From Bombiscardovia asteroides_K (GTDB lineage: Bacteria > Actinomycetota > Actinomycetes > Actinomycetales > Bifidobacteriaceae), in assembly GCF_048001765.1 (NCBI RefSeq), contig NZ_CP181447.1, positions 2,108,001-2,172,000 on the forward strand: a DNA stretch of 64,000 nucleotides, in the 5' to 3' direction. The notes beneath the pieces are model-generated. The model worked only from the letters and a program-made list of their open reading frames with translations. It made no database searches and was not told the origin of the DNA. Below, in pieces: positions 26,594-35,697 of the stretch (within the stretch, counting starts at the first letter, position 1; the number at the start of each line of letters is the position of its first letter). The position numbers were made by a program, and so were the translations under genes.

Positions 26594-28252
26594 ATGGCAG
26601 AGGACGATAAAATTTCGGCTGCAGCTAGCGGCCAGCACGAGCAGAAACAGCGTGATCGACAGACAGCCAAGCAAATCAAGAAGCAGCAGGCCGCCGCAAA
26701 ACGCAAAGCCCGCAAGCAGAATCCCAAACCGCATCGGGGCTGGAGCGAGCGCCTGCATCTGACCGACATCAACGTGGTGGACAGGTCCACCCTCAAGCGG
26801 GCCATTGCCGGCACCGTGGTCGGGAACTTCATGGAATGGTATGACGTGGGGGTCTACGGCTACCTGGCGGTGACCATTGGCCGCGTCTTCCTGTCCGACG
26901 CTTCCGATGCCGTTCAGCGGCTCTTCTCCTTGGGTGTCTTCGCTGTCACCTTCATCGCCCGGCCTCTGGGTGGCGTAGTCCTGGGCCAGCTGGGCGACAA
27001 GGTCGGCCGTCAGCGCATCCTGGCTTTCACCCTGCTGAGCATGTCCGCAGCCACCCTGCTGATCGGCCTTCTGCCCAGTTATGCGGCCGTCGGTCCCCTG
27101 GCGCCTATCCTGCTCATTCTGCTCAAGCTGATCCAAGGCTTCTCCACCGGCGGCGAATACGCAGGCGCCTCGACCATGGTCACTGAATACTCCCCGGACC
27201 GACATCGCGGCTTCTTCGCATCCCTGCTGGACGTGGGATCCTACCTGGGCTACGCCTTCGGAGCAGCCTTGGTCTCACTGCTTGAGTTCTCCATCTCCCC
27301 GGAAGCCATGCTGGCCTGGGGCTGGCGTATCCCCTTCATCATCGCCCTGCCGCTGGCTGCCATCGCGGTCTACTTCCGGGCCAAGGTCCAGGACACACCT
27401 GCCTTCCGTCAGGCCCAGGATGCCAGCGACGAGAAGACCAAGAGCCAGCACAAGAGCCTACTGGACCTGATCCGTGGCTACTGGCGGGAACTGCTCATGG
27501 CCTTCATCCTGGTGGCTGCGGCCAACACCCTGAGCTACACGCTGACCGCCTATATGCCCACCTACCTATCGGGCACCCTGCATTACAACACGGCCCAGGC
27601 CAACCTGCTCTCCCTGCCGGTTCTGCTTATGGTGGCCTGCTGCATCCCCATCACGGGAGCTCTTTCCGACCGCTTTGGCCGCAAGAAGGTGCTGTTCATG
27701 GGAGCCTTTACCGGACTCTGCCTGTCCTTGCCGGCCTTCCGCCTGCTGGAGCATGAGACCACGGGCGCCGTTTTCGGAGGCTTGGTTCTGCTGGCCATCC
27801 CGGTCATCTTCTTCGTGGCCAACCTGGCATCCACCCTGCCAGCCCTATTCCCGACCGCTTCCCGTTACGGCGGCATGGGACTGTCATACAACCTGGCCGT
27901 AGCCGTCTTTGGCGGGACCGCGCCTGTCATCATGGAGGGGCTGGTGACCGCGACCGGCAAATCCCTGGCACCCGCCTACTGGATCATGTTCACCTCAACC
28001 TGCGGTCTTGTTACCGTGCTCTTCTTGGCGGAGACTGCACGACGCCCCATGCCTGGTACCCTGCCCACTGTGCTCAACCGGCAGGAGGCGCGCGACCTGG
28101 TAGCCACCCAGGACCGCAATCCCGACCTAGACGTAAAGACCATCATCAAGGATGCCGAGGAGAGCGGCGTGCGCAAGACGCCAAAAAAGCTGGCTGCCGA
28201 GGCACGCAAACTTCTGGGCATTCCCCGCTCCGGAGCCAAGAACAAAAAGTAA
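26594..28252 (+). CDS. MHS-type MFS transporter with basic N-terminal extension
   Basis: A 552-residue metabolite:proton symporter of the MHS branch of the major facilitator superfamily (ProP, ShiA, citrate/ketoglutarate types). The start of the membrane part is typical, AGTVVGNFMEWYDVGVYG, followed by RPLGGVVLGQLGDKVGR in the loop between helices 2 and 3. The first 65 residues are unusually long and basic (KQIKKQQAAAKRKARKQNPK). The ATG 26594 follows GGAGAAGG; a GTG at 26576 is a less likely start. Substrate unknown. A strong hairpin ends the transcript well downstream. Confidence 0.85.
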   Translation: MAEDDKISAAASGQHEQKQRDRQTAKQIKKQQAAAKRKARKQNPKPHRGWSERLHLTDINVVDRSTLKRAIAGTVVGNFMEWYDVGVYGYLAVTIGRVFLSDASDAVQRLFSLGVFAVTFIARPLGGVVLGQLGDKVGRQRILAFTLLSMSAATLLIGLLPSYAAVGPLAPILLILLKLIQGFSTGGEYAGASTMVTEYSPDRHRGFFASLLDVGSYLGYAFGAALVSLLEFSISPEAMLAWGWRIPFIIALPLAAIAVYFRAKVQDTPAFRQAQDASDEKTKSQHKSLLDLIRGYWRELLMAFILVAAANTLSYTLTAYMPTYLSGTLHYNTAQANLLSLPVLLMVACCIPITGALSDRFGRKKVLFMGAFTGLCLSLPAFRLLEHETTGAVFGGLVLLAIPVIFFVANLASTLPALFPTASRYGGMGLSYNLAVAVFGGTAPVIMEGLVTATGKSLAPAYWIMFTSTCGLVTVLFLAETARRPMPGTLPTVLNRQEARDLVATQDRNPDLDVKTIIKDAEESGVRKTPKKLAAEARKLLGIPRSGAKNKK

Positions 28253-28584
28253 CAATCGCATTCAAGGCGCATGAACGTCTACTAGCTCAGGTTGTGGGAG
28301 TTGAGTCCGAATTGAAGACAGGATGCTATCTTCTCTTCCGATAATCGGGATGAAGATAAGGATTTTGCATCGCCAGCATCTGGAGAAGGCGCCAAGCGCA
28401 GCATTCGGCTGGTGGGCCAGAATGGAAACCATTCCTGGCCCACCAGCAGATTTTATCCGCAGATTTGATCTCACCAATCAGAGATATAAATACCCATTAC
28501 CACTGGTTTTGGCAAAACCGACGTTGAGGAGCACAACTTTTGCTGGTTCTTTCTGCTCTTCAGACAAGAACGGAAAGTCTTCAT
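28253..28584. other. Convergent intergenic region with a bidirectional hairpin
   Basis: About 330 bases between two convergent genes. The main feature is the hairpin at 28411-28444; the rest has no supported frame. Confidence 0.5.
28411..28444. terminator. Bidirectional terminator hairpin
   Basis: GGTGGGCCAG and CTGGCCCACC pair perfectly, extended inward by AATGG/CCATT with one bulged base and a 3-base loop. On the plus strand TTTTATCC follows a few bases on. It serves the MHS gene and probably the facing GH31 gene. Confidence 0.72.
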
Positions 28585-30699
28585 CTAGACAAGACCTTGG
28601 AGTCCGTGGTCTTTCCCGTCACGCGCGAATACTGGGATAACATCAATCGGAGTCTGAACCTGCACCTCTTGTCCACCTCTTAATTCCTCACCCGTGTTCA
28701 AGTTACACCAACGAAGACCCTCATCACCAGGCAACCAGACTTTCCTCGCTCTGGCACCTGCTTCGACGACGGGAGCCACCAGCAGATCGGGACCAAACAT
28801 GTATTCGTCCGATATATCCGCCGCCATCCTGTCTCCAGGGAATTCGAAGAACAGCCCCCGAACCAAAGGAAGACCGCATTCATGCGCCTCTCGGAAAAGA
28901 CTTCGAGTATAGGGTCTCATCACCTCCCTGGCCTTAATGAACTTGCGGAAGACCTGCTCAACCTGCGGCCCATAGCTCCAAGGTTCATTGTCGGCACCTG
29001 ATGGCGAACGGCGGCATCCATTAGCAGTTTTCACGCTCTCCTTGCCACCTGCGGAATGAAGACTACGATCACCGTGGTTGCGCATCACAGGCAGGAAACA
29101 TGAGAAGGCGCACCATCTGGAAAGGAGCTCACGGAAGTCCTCCGTATCGACAATACCGTCATGGAAACCACCCATATCCGTGGTAAACCAAGGAATGCCA
29201 GCCATTCCCATATGTATGGCACAGGTGATCTGCGAGCGCATATCTTCAAAAGTAGAACCGACATCACCTGACCAGACCAGTGATCCGTACCGTTGCGAAC
29301 CCGCCCAAGCACATCTGGTCAGGTTGACGATCTGTCCCTTGGCCCCCTCAGCTACTTGTCCATCGTAGAAGCCCTTGTTATACAGCTGAGGATATATGTT
29401 GCCTACATTCAGATCACTACCGAGACTGTACCGGTAATTGCGGAAGTCGTATACTCCATACTCTGGTTCTGCCTCATCCAGCCAGAAAGCACGAACTCCT
29501 TTATCCCAGTAATTCTTCTTGCAGAGGTTCCAAACGAATTCCCGAGCACCAGGGTTGGTCGCATCATAATTGACGCTAGGCTCTTCGAACATCATGTCCA
29601 AATCCAAGCCTGCCTCAGTGCTGGTGAGGTAATTCCGCTTCTTCATTTCAACGAAATTCTCGGAAGCAATCGAGACCTGCGGCCATATGGACACCATGAG
29701 TTTGATGCCTAGTTGATCCAGCTCCCTGACCATGGCTGCAGGATCAGGCCAGAACTCATCCTCGAACCTGTAATCACCCATGTGGGGCCAATGAAAGAAG
29801 TCAACCACAAGGAGATCCAAAGGTATATCTCTTTCCTTAAAACCATGGGCGACCTTTATTACCTGATCCTGATTCCAATATCGCAGCTTGCTCTGCCAGA
29901 ATCCCAGACCCCATTCAGGCATAACAGGGGCATGACCGGTGGCATCCGCATACTGTGACTCGATCTGCGCGTAGTCGTCACCAGCGGTGATCCAGTAATC
30001 AATCTGATCACTAGAGCGCGCCTCCCATTCTGTTCTGTTCTTTCCAAAGACGGCCCTTCCGATGGCTGGATTGTGCCAAAGGAAGCCATACCCGGCAGAA
30101 GAAACGACAAAGGGCACGCTAGCCTGAGAATTGCGATGAGCGAGCTCGAAAGTACACCCTTTGATGTCCAAAATATTCTGCTGATATTCCCCCATACCGT
30201 ACAGGTGCTCATCCTGCGACGAAATGAACGAAACTTTCAGACCATAACTCCCGCCAGCTATTGGTTCATACTGTCTGGCTTTGAGCATCAGAGACCCGCC
30301 TGCTGGGGCCTCACGCAACAGGCATCGCCCCTTGTCGTCCCAGAAACTCAGTTCGCACCTGAACACCTCATAGCCAACGCTTCCAACATAATGATGAGAT
30401 GACCGTGCCTTCACAATGATCGAGCCATTGGTCAGTGTCGCTTCTCCCTTATTCTGATCGAGACTTATGCTGCAGGACTCGTCAGATGTCTTCTCAATTT
30501 TGTTTTGATAATCTATCGTGCTTTGATTCGCCTCCACCACCTTGTCTTTGGGCAGCAGAGCCCAATCATGAGGATTAAAAGCATCGTTTCGAGTGGCTCT
30601 TACCCGAACGCTGTTCCGTCCCCAGGCTTCAATACGCATCGTCTCTCCGGCCCCGGTCCAAACCAGGTAATCCTGTCCAATTTGAAAATCCTCGTACAC
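28585..30699 (-). CDS. GH31 alpha-xylosidase/alpha-glucosidase (second copy)
   Basis: A 704-residue paralogue of the GH31 gene at 19389, last gene of the sugar operon. The nucleophile is Asp408 in FWLDEAEPEYG and the acid/base is Asp479 in VWSGDVGST. The start is GTG 30699: AAAGGAG lies 5 bases before it, and the encoded N-terminus (VYEDFQIGQDYLVWTG) then aligns with that of the first copy (DGQALKWTG). A TTG at 30735 would add 12 residues but has no ribosome site. It lacks a signal peptide, so it cleaves an imported alpha-glucoside or alpha-xyloside in the cytoplasm. Co-transcribed with the ABC permeases 40 bases upstream. Confidence 0.9.
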   Translation of the reverse strand: MYEDFQIGQDYLVWTGAGETMRIEAWGRNSVRVRATRNDAFNPHDWALLPKDKVVEANQSTIDYQNKIEKTSDESCSISLDQNKGEATLTNGSIIVKARSSHHYVGSVGYEVFRCELSFWDDKGRCLLREAPAGGSLMLKARQYEPIAGGSYGLKVSFISSQDEHLYGMGEYQQNILDIKGCTFELAHRNSQASVPFVVSSAGYGFLWHNPAIGRAVFGKNRTEWEARSSDQIDYWITAGDDYAQIESQYADATGHAPVMPEWGLGFWQSKLRYWNQDQVIKVAHGFKERDIPLDLLVVDFFHWPHMGDYRFEDEFWPDPAAMVRELDQLGIKLMVSIWPQVSIASENFVEMKKRNYLTSTEAGLDLDMMFEEPSVNYDATNPGAREFVWNLCKKNYWDKGVRAFWLDEAEPEYGVYDFRNYRYSLGSDLNVGNIYPQLYNKGFYDGQVAEGAKGQIVNLTRCAWAGSQRYGSLVWSGDVGSTFEDMRSQITCAIHMGMAGIPWFTTDMGGFHDGIVDTEDFRELLSRWCAFSCFLPVMRNHGDRSLHSAGGKESVKTANGCRRSPSGADNEPWSYGPQVEQVFRKFIKAREVMRPYTRSLFREAHECGLPLVRGLFFEFPGDRMAADISDEYMFGPDLLVAPVVEAGARARKVWLPGDEGLRWCNLNTGEELRGGQEVQVQTPIDVIPVFARDGKDHGLQGLV

Positions 30700-30737
30700 C
30701 TTGTCTCCTTTGTGCCATCCGTCATGGTTGCGCAAAT

Positions 30738-31550
30738 TCAGTCTTTAACGGCTCCTGCCGTAACCCCTGCCGCTACGTATTTCTGGGCAAAGACCAGCAA
30801 TATAGTCGCCGGAATCGATGAGAGAACAGCCGTGGCCATCATCGGTCCCCACTCCTGTGTCTGAGCCCCGATATAGGCATATAGTCCCAAGGTGATCGGT
30901 CGCCTGCTGCCTCCACCATCCAGAGTACTGGCAAAGAGGAAGTCAGACCATGCCCACAAAAAGGCGAACAGGCTGACAGTAACAATGGAATTGCGTGACA
31001 GTGGGATGACGATGCTAATGAACCGTCTCATTTTTGTCGCGCCATCAACTTCTGCTGCCTCCAAGAGGGATATAGGAATGCTCTCCATGAATGAAGTCAG
31101 GAGCATAACCGCGAACGGAACGGCAATTGTTGAATCCGCAAGCACCAGCCCGGGAATCGTATCAAGCAGGCCAATCTTGTTGTAGATCTCATAGAATCCC
31201 AGCGTGACAACAACGGCGGGAATCATCTGCGCAACAATCAACAGAAAACTGATCACCCTTGAGCCTCGTACACGCAATAGCGATAGGGCATATGCCGAGG
31301 GCAAGGCTATGAGCAAGGTCAAAATCACACAGCACAGGGCCAGGATGATCGAGGTGGCCAGATTGGGCAACTGGATATCAAGCACTCGGGCGTAATTATC
31401 CAGAGTGAAATCCTTGGGAAACAGGTCACCGGATCTGATAGACCCCTTTGCGGTGAAAGAGATATTGACCATCCAGTAGACAGGGAACAGCATAATAGCC
31501 GTAAAGAATATTCCCAGCGCAGTTTTGAGACCAGAATGTCTGTGCATCAT
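30738..31550 (-). CDS. Sugar ABC transporter permease, MalG type
   Basis: A 270-residue inner-channel subunit with six hydrophobic helices. The EAA loop (LLEAAEVDGATKMRRFISIVIPLS) near residue 180 docks with an ATPase that is not encoded here; bifidobacterial sugar importers usually share one ATPase elsewhere in the genome (MsmK-type; known for the group, inferred here). ATG 31550 has AGGAGGAG upstream and overlaps the stop of the upstream permease gene by one base (TGATG). Confidence 0.88.
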   Translation of the reverse strand: MMHRHSGLKTALGIFFTAIMLFPVYWMVNISFTAKGSIRSGDLFPKDFTLDNYARVLDIQLPNLATSIILALCCVILTLLIALPSAYALSLLRVRGSRVISFLLIVAQMIPAVVVTLGFYEIYNKIGLLDTIPGLVLADSTIAVPFAVMLLTSFMESIPISLLEAAEVDGATKMRRFISIVIPLSRNSIVTVSLFAFLWAWSDFLFASTLDGGGSRRPITLGLYAYIGAQTQEWGPMMATAVLSSIPATILLVFAQKYVAAGVTAGAVKD

Positions 31551-32500
31551 CAGTTCTCCTCCTGAGACTTCTGCACCCATAGGTAGATGAAACCGAACAC
31601 CAGGGCAACCAGTATCAGGATGCTGCCCAACACCGCCGCCTGCGAGTACTTGATCGTGGCAGAAGTTCCCTTGCCGAAGGCCATGGAGTACGCCCACGTC
31701 GCCAGAGTTTTAGAGCTTCCTGTGCCCATGCTCATCACCCAGATCACGTCTACAACCTTCAAGGTGTATACGAAGCCGAGCAGCAGAGTAATGGATGTGA
31801 CCGGCCGCAACAGCGGAAACGTGATATTCCAGAATCGGTTCCAAGCATTACAACCGTCCAAGGCGGCAGCCTCATAAAGATCGGCACTGATATTCTGCAA
31901 TCCCGAATAGAGAATGACCAAGTTGAAGGGAATGCCAAGCCAGATATTGGCAATGGTTACCGCCCACAGCGAATGATCTGCCTGCAGCCACCAAATTGGA
32001 GCAATACCGAATAAGCCGAGGAATTTGTTGAGAATTCCGCTATCCGGATTCATCATCCATTGCCATGTAGTCCCTGAAACGATCAGAGGCAAGAGCCAGG
32101 GGATGAGCATGATGCCACGCAAAAGTCCCGACAATTTGAAGTTGTCGTTGAAGAATACCGCCAGAGCCAAACCAATAACGTATTGGAAGACCAGCGAAAC
32201 CACTACAAAGATCAAAGTCTGCAGGACCACAGGCCAGAATTCAGATGAAGTGATTACCTCACGATAAATATCCAGCCCCGCGAACGGGGCATCGCCGGTA
32301 ACGAAAGTGCGTCGAGTATAACGATGCAGGCTCATCGATATGTTCTGGATAAGTGGCGCTGCATAGAAAATTAATAGGTAGACAATCAATGGCAGCACGA
32401 ATCCGATTGCTGCTATCCGCCCGTCTAATCTGCGAAGTATGCCACTACGACGATTCGATCGTCTCGACAGCTCGCTCATTTCACTCGATTTGTGTTCCAT
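31550..32500 (-). CDS. Sugar ABC transporter permease, MalF type
   Basis: A 316-residue membrane protein, the partner of the MalG-type permease. The EAA signature is LYEAAALDGCNAWNRFWNITFPLLRP. The N-terminus is basic and cytoplasmic (RRSNRRSGILRRL), then six helices. AAAGGGACGGG precedes ATG 32500. It is separated from the binding-protein gene by about 97 bases carrying a strong stem-loop. Confidence 0.88.
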   Translation of the reverse strand: MEHKSSEMSELSRRSNRRSGILRRLDGRIAAIGFVLPLIVYLLIFYAAPLIQNISMSLHRYTRRTFVTGDAPFAGLDIYREVITSSEFWPVVLQTLIFVVVSLVFQYVIGLALAVFFNDNFKLSGLLRGIMLIPWLLPLIVSGTTWQWMMNPDSGILNKFLGLFGIAPIWWLQADHSLWAVTIANIWLGIPFNLVILYSGLQNISADLYEAAALDGCNAWNRFWNITFPLLRPVTSITLLLGFVYTLKVVDVIWVMSMGTGSSKTLATWAYSMAFGKGTSATIKYSQAAVLGSILILVALVFGFIYLWVQKSQEEN

Positions 32501-32542
32501 GGAGTCCCGTCCCTTTCACACATGTCTTCAATATCCAATCCA

Positions 32543-32580
32543 CGGCGGTACAGGGGTCAATCAGACCTCCGATACCGCCG
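32543..32580 (-). other. Intercistronic stem-loop between binding-protein and permease genes
   Basis: CGGCGGTA (32543-32550) pairs with TACCGCCG (32573-32580), continued inward by AGGGGTC/GACCTCC around AATCA. It lies after the binding-protein stop and before MalF. Stem-loops in this place commonly protect the upstream message so that binding protein exceeds permease; that role is inferred. Confidence 0.6.
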
Positions 32581-32597
32581 AGGATGTTTGCTTCACT

Positions 32598-33788
32598 TCA
32601 TTGCTTGTTGAGAGCATTCAGCAGGGATTCAGATAGAGAAGCGGAAGTCTCTTCATACTTAAGACCGAGATCGGAAGTACGGCCCTGAGCTTTCTCGATT
32701 GAAGCTTCCCACTGAGCTAGTCCGGCGTTTTCCTTTACCTGGCGGCTACGCACGCTCTTCTTGGCGGAAAGATTGCTCAATGCGTTATTAACCTTGAAGA
32801 GTTTGTCAGGCTCAGACAAGCACGAAATCACCTTTACTGCCTTGTCGTAATGCTCTTTGGCATTTTTCTTGTGTGTTGCCACCATGGCGAATTCACCACC
32901 AGTGGGGACCGGGGCCACACCGCCGTCCTTGGCGGGGATGGGGATCATTTTGGCATTTGCCTTGTCGGCCTCTGCCTGCATCCAAGTGCCAATTTCAACG
33001 AAACCATAGTCTCCGGCAAGGAAAAGATCCCAAGCAGCCGATTGCGTATCGGTGGTTGCGGACTTGGGGGCCCAACCCTTCTTTATCCAGCCCGCAAGCA
33101 GATTCTGAGCATCAGTCCGTGCCTGTGAATCCGGATGCTTCAAATCTCCCTTGGCGCCCCAGAACCAGGGCAAAAATTGGAATACGCCCTCTTCACCGGA
33201 TATCCCGGAAAATGCGATTCCTTTATGACCGGAGTTAACCACAGCCTCAATTGCTTTATTCAGCGAATCCCAATCATGGATACTAGAGACATCGACTCCT
33301 GCCTCACTAATGATTTTGGGATTATAGATAAGGCCTAATGTGTTGGATCCACCGAGTGGAACTCCGTAGGTCACCTTGTTTACAATCCCTGGCGCCTCTA
33401 AGTTGGCATCATAGCCCGTTGCTTTCAGACCGGTTTCATCCCCGCCGGCGACCAAAGCAGCATCAACTGCCGAAGGAATCATGGGGTTGTCAATCACCGC
33501 TACATCTGGGCCATTGTCTTCCTTGACGGCAGTAGTCAGATTATTAAGCAAATCGGATGTGGCAATGGACTGTCGCTTGATGGTGTACCCTTCCGGAGCG
33601 CAGGATTTGACCAGCTTATCGAACTCGGATCCATTAGTATGACGCGTCCAGTCGTCCCAGAACTGTATAGTCTTATCATTCTTCCCAGCCTCTTTTGACG
33701 AGGAACCACAGGCACTTACCCCAAAGGTGGTAGCACAGACGCACACCAGTGCCGCCGTTTTGATCATCGCCGACTTTATCCTTTGCAT
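32598..33788 (-). CDS. Extracellular sugar-binding lipoprotein of an ABC importer
   Basis: A 396-residue family 1 solute-binding protein. The signal peptide ends in lipobox VSAC with Cys27, followed by a Gly/Ser/Lys linker, so it is anchored to the outer face of the membrane. Binding-fold patterns include DVAVIDNPMIPSAV and GYDANLEAPGIVNKVTYGVPLG. ATG 33788 has AAGGAGGAG upstream; an ATG 108 bases further up has none and would cross the operators. First gene of the minus-strand sugar operon (binding protein, two permeases, GH31), so it should bind the substrate of the GH31 enzyme. Confidence 0.9.
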   Translation of the reverse strand: MQRIKSAMIKTAALVCVCATTFGVSACGSSSKEAGKNDKTIQFWDDWTRHTNGSEFDKLVKSCAPEGYTIKRQSIATSDLLNNLTTAVKEDNGPDVAVIDNPMIPSAVDAALVAGGDETGLKATGYDANLEAPGIVNKVTYGVPLGGSNTLGLIYNPKIISEAGVDVSSIHDWDSLNKAIEAVVNSGHKGIAFSGISGEEGVFQFLPWFWGAKGDLKHPDSQARTDAQNLLAGWIKKGWAPKSATTDTQSAAWDLFLAGDYGFVEIGTWMQAEADKANAKMIPIPAKDGGVAPVPTGGEFAMVATHKKNAKEHYDKAVKVISCLSEPDKLFKVNNALSNLSAKKSVRSRQVKENAGLAQWEASIEKAQGRTSDLGLKYEETSASLSESLLNALNKQ

Positions 33789-33851
33789 ATAAACTCCTCC
33801 TTGAGTATTCCGCTCAGTCTTCATTGTGGAAGTAAGGTTTACAACCACTAT

Positions 33852-33879
33852 GTAAACCGGTTTTACAAACCGGTTTACA
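33852..33879. promoter_or_regulatory. Two tandem LacI-type operators (AAACCGGTTT)
   Basis: Two copies of the palindrome AAACCGGTTT, centred at 33858/33859 and 33871/33872, 13 bases apart. The first is embedded in GTAAACCGGTTTTAC, the second in CAAACCGGTTTAC. Both lie between the divergent sugar operon and the LacI gene, and the CCGG centre is typical of LacI-family operators. Confidence 0.78.
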
Positions 33880-33976
33880 TCACTATATACCGCCACCTAA
33901 TCCTACGCAAATCACCATTCTGGAATCGGGCATTCTTCAGCTCTGAAGCAAGACTTATCTAAGCCCGCGGGATATC

Positions 33977-35020
33977 ATGAATGGTAATCCCAAAATGGTT
34001 GAAAGGAACGGCACAGTGTCCACCATCAATGATGTGGCCAGAGAGGCAGGCGTCTCGAAAACAACCGTTTCCTTTGTTCTCACTGGTTTTCGATCGGTCT
34101 CGAAAGAAACAGAAGCCAAAGTCAGAGCAGCTATGGACAAGCTAGGATATGTGGCCAATCATTCTGCACAAAGTCTGTCAACATCAAAAACGAACACTAT
34201 AGGTGTCATCACCAGTAACCGACAAGGTGCATACTTCGAGCTGGCCAGGGGCGCTTACATCAATTGGCTCTCAAAGGCGGCGACCAGCGCAGGTTATGAT
34301 ATGCTCATCGTCAACGACCCGGATGGAACGGCCACAGCCAATGTCTGCCAGTCGCACAAGGCGGATGGCCTCATTTTTCTGGATGTGCGAAGGAAAGACT
34401 CTCGAATCCTGTATGCTGCCAAGTCAGGAATACCAACTGTCTGTCTTGGCGTTCCCGATGACAGGATGAATCTGGATGTTGTCGACACGGATTTCGGACA
34501 TGCAGCATCAAGCATGGTCGAGAAGCTTGCGTCCGAAGGTCACAACAAGATCTGCCTGATAACCCTGCCCCAGCCCATTCTGGACCAGGAACTCAATGAC
34601 ACATTCAGATTTATCCAATCTGCCAACAAGACTTCCCAACGCCTTGGTCTCAATCTCAGCATCCGCACTTGCACCACCGATACGGAAAAAATCGAAAGCG
34701 AACTTGATGACATCCTATCGATGCAGGCAGGGACAACTGCTTATATCATCCAGAACGAATCTGCAATTTTAGTCTTTCATCACCTTATGGAGATCAGACA
34801 CGTACCCATTCCGGAGCAATATTCAGTATTGGTCTCATGCGAAAAGCAAATGTCAGATGCGCTCTATATGCCATTTTCAGCCTGGCAGAATGATGTTCAG
34901 CTTGTCACTGAAACGGCAGTAAAAACACTCATTAACCACTTCAAGCACCCTAAGCGCAAGCCCCAATTCAAGCTTCTGCAAGGGCAATATATGGACCGCG
35001 GTACTATTGCGTCACCCTGA
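33977..35020 (+). CDS. LacI-family transcriptional regulator of the adjacent sugar operon
   Basis: A 347-residue repressor. Residues 14-60 are a LacI helix-turn-helix (STINDVAREAGVSKTTVSFVL) with the hinge helix SLSTSKTN; the rest is a periplasmic-binding-like sensor domain (GLIFLDVRR, GIPTVCLG). Divergent from the ABC/GH31 operon, with two AAACCGGTTT operators in the shared promoter region, so it most probably controls both and responds to the imported sugar. ATG 33977 is kept; an ATG at 33995 is an alternative since the ribosome site before either is weak. Confidence 0.88.
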   Translation: MNGNPKMVERNGTVSTINDVAREAGVSKTTVSFVLTGFRSVSKETEAKVRAAMDKLGYVANHSAQSLSTSKTNTIGVITSNRQGAYFELARGAYINWLSKAATSAGYDMLIVNDPDGTATANVCQSHKADGLIFLDVRRKDSRILYAAKSGIPTVCLGVPDDRMNLDVVDTDFGHAASSMVEKLASEGHNKICLITLPQPILDQELNDTFRFIQSANKTSQRLGLNLSIRTCTTDTEKIESELDDILSMQAGTTAYIIQNESAILVFHHLMEIRHVPIPEQYSVLVSCEKQMSDALYMPFSAWQNDVQLVTETAVKTLINHFKHPKRKPQFKLLQGQYMDRGTIASP

Positions 35021-35103
35021 GAGGAAACCTATTCATCATTATGAAAGAGAAGCGCCGCGTCTAGAGACTCGTACTCAATTGGGCAAAACCCAGGGATTGT
35101 AAT

Positions 35104-35508
35104 TTATCGGACCGGATGACTGACCAAGTCGCGCTCGATCCAGGCCATGACCAGCCTAGCCAAGGCATCCACCTCGGCATCGGTCAGAGCCCGGCCGCGC
35201 GGAATGTGATGCCAGCGCTCGATGCACCCCCTGCAGCAGGTAGCCGTGGCATGCTGGGCCGTGAAGACCGGATGTCCGCGGTAGGGGGTCTGCTTGCCGT
35301 CCTTCAGCGGATGGGCAGGCCCCACACGCTTGGCCAGCATCTCATGAGCGTGGCGGTCGATGGTATCCCTGCCCTTGGCGCGGGCGTAGGCGCGATCCTT
35401 GGCCGACAGGGAGAAGCTGGCCCGGAAGCGCGAATGCCCCAATCTGGCAAGAGTGTCCTGGATCCAGGCTTCATCCGCCCCGACCGACGCTGATCCACTG
35501 CTGGTCAT
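35104..35508 (-). CDS. DUF4186 family protein
   Basis: A 134-residue conserved protein of unknown function. The family hallmarks are all visible: RFRASFSLSAKDRAYARAKG, then GKQTPYRGHPVFTAQHATATC, CCRGCIERWHHIPRGR and a C-terminal WIERDL. The Cys-Cys-x-x-Cys and His residues suggest a metal site (inference). I chose ATG 35508 because the conserved part begins soon after it; an ATG at 35595 is possible. It is divergent from cfa by about 190 bases. Confidence 0.8.
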   Translation of the reverse strand: MTSSGSASVGADEAWIQDTLARLGHSRFRASFSLSAKDRAYARAKGRDTIDRHAHEMLAKRVGPAHPLKDGKQTPYRGHPVFTAQHATATCCRGCIERWHHIPRGRALTDAEVDALARLVMAWIERDLVSHPVR

Positions 35509-35697
35509 TTCCTGCTCGCCTCCATGCTCAGCATTACCAAAGAGTCTGTACCCAGGCAAGGTTTCCCATGCGGAATAATTCACCGAACATGACACCGATG
35601 GGGACCAGTGTCAGGGGTAGGGTGAAGACAGTACTTGTATCCACTAACTACCAGACCCGCCATGTTCGGTCATGTCCGGGTCACACAAGGGGGCTTC

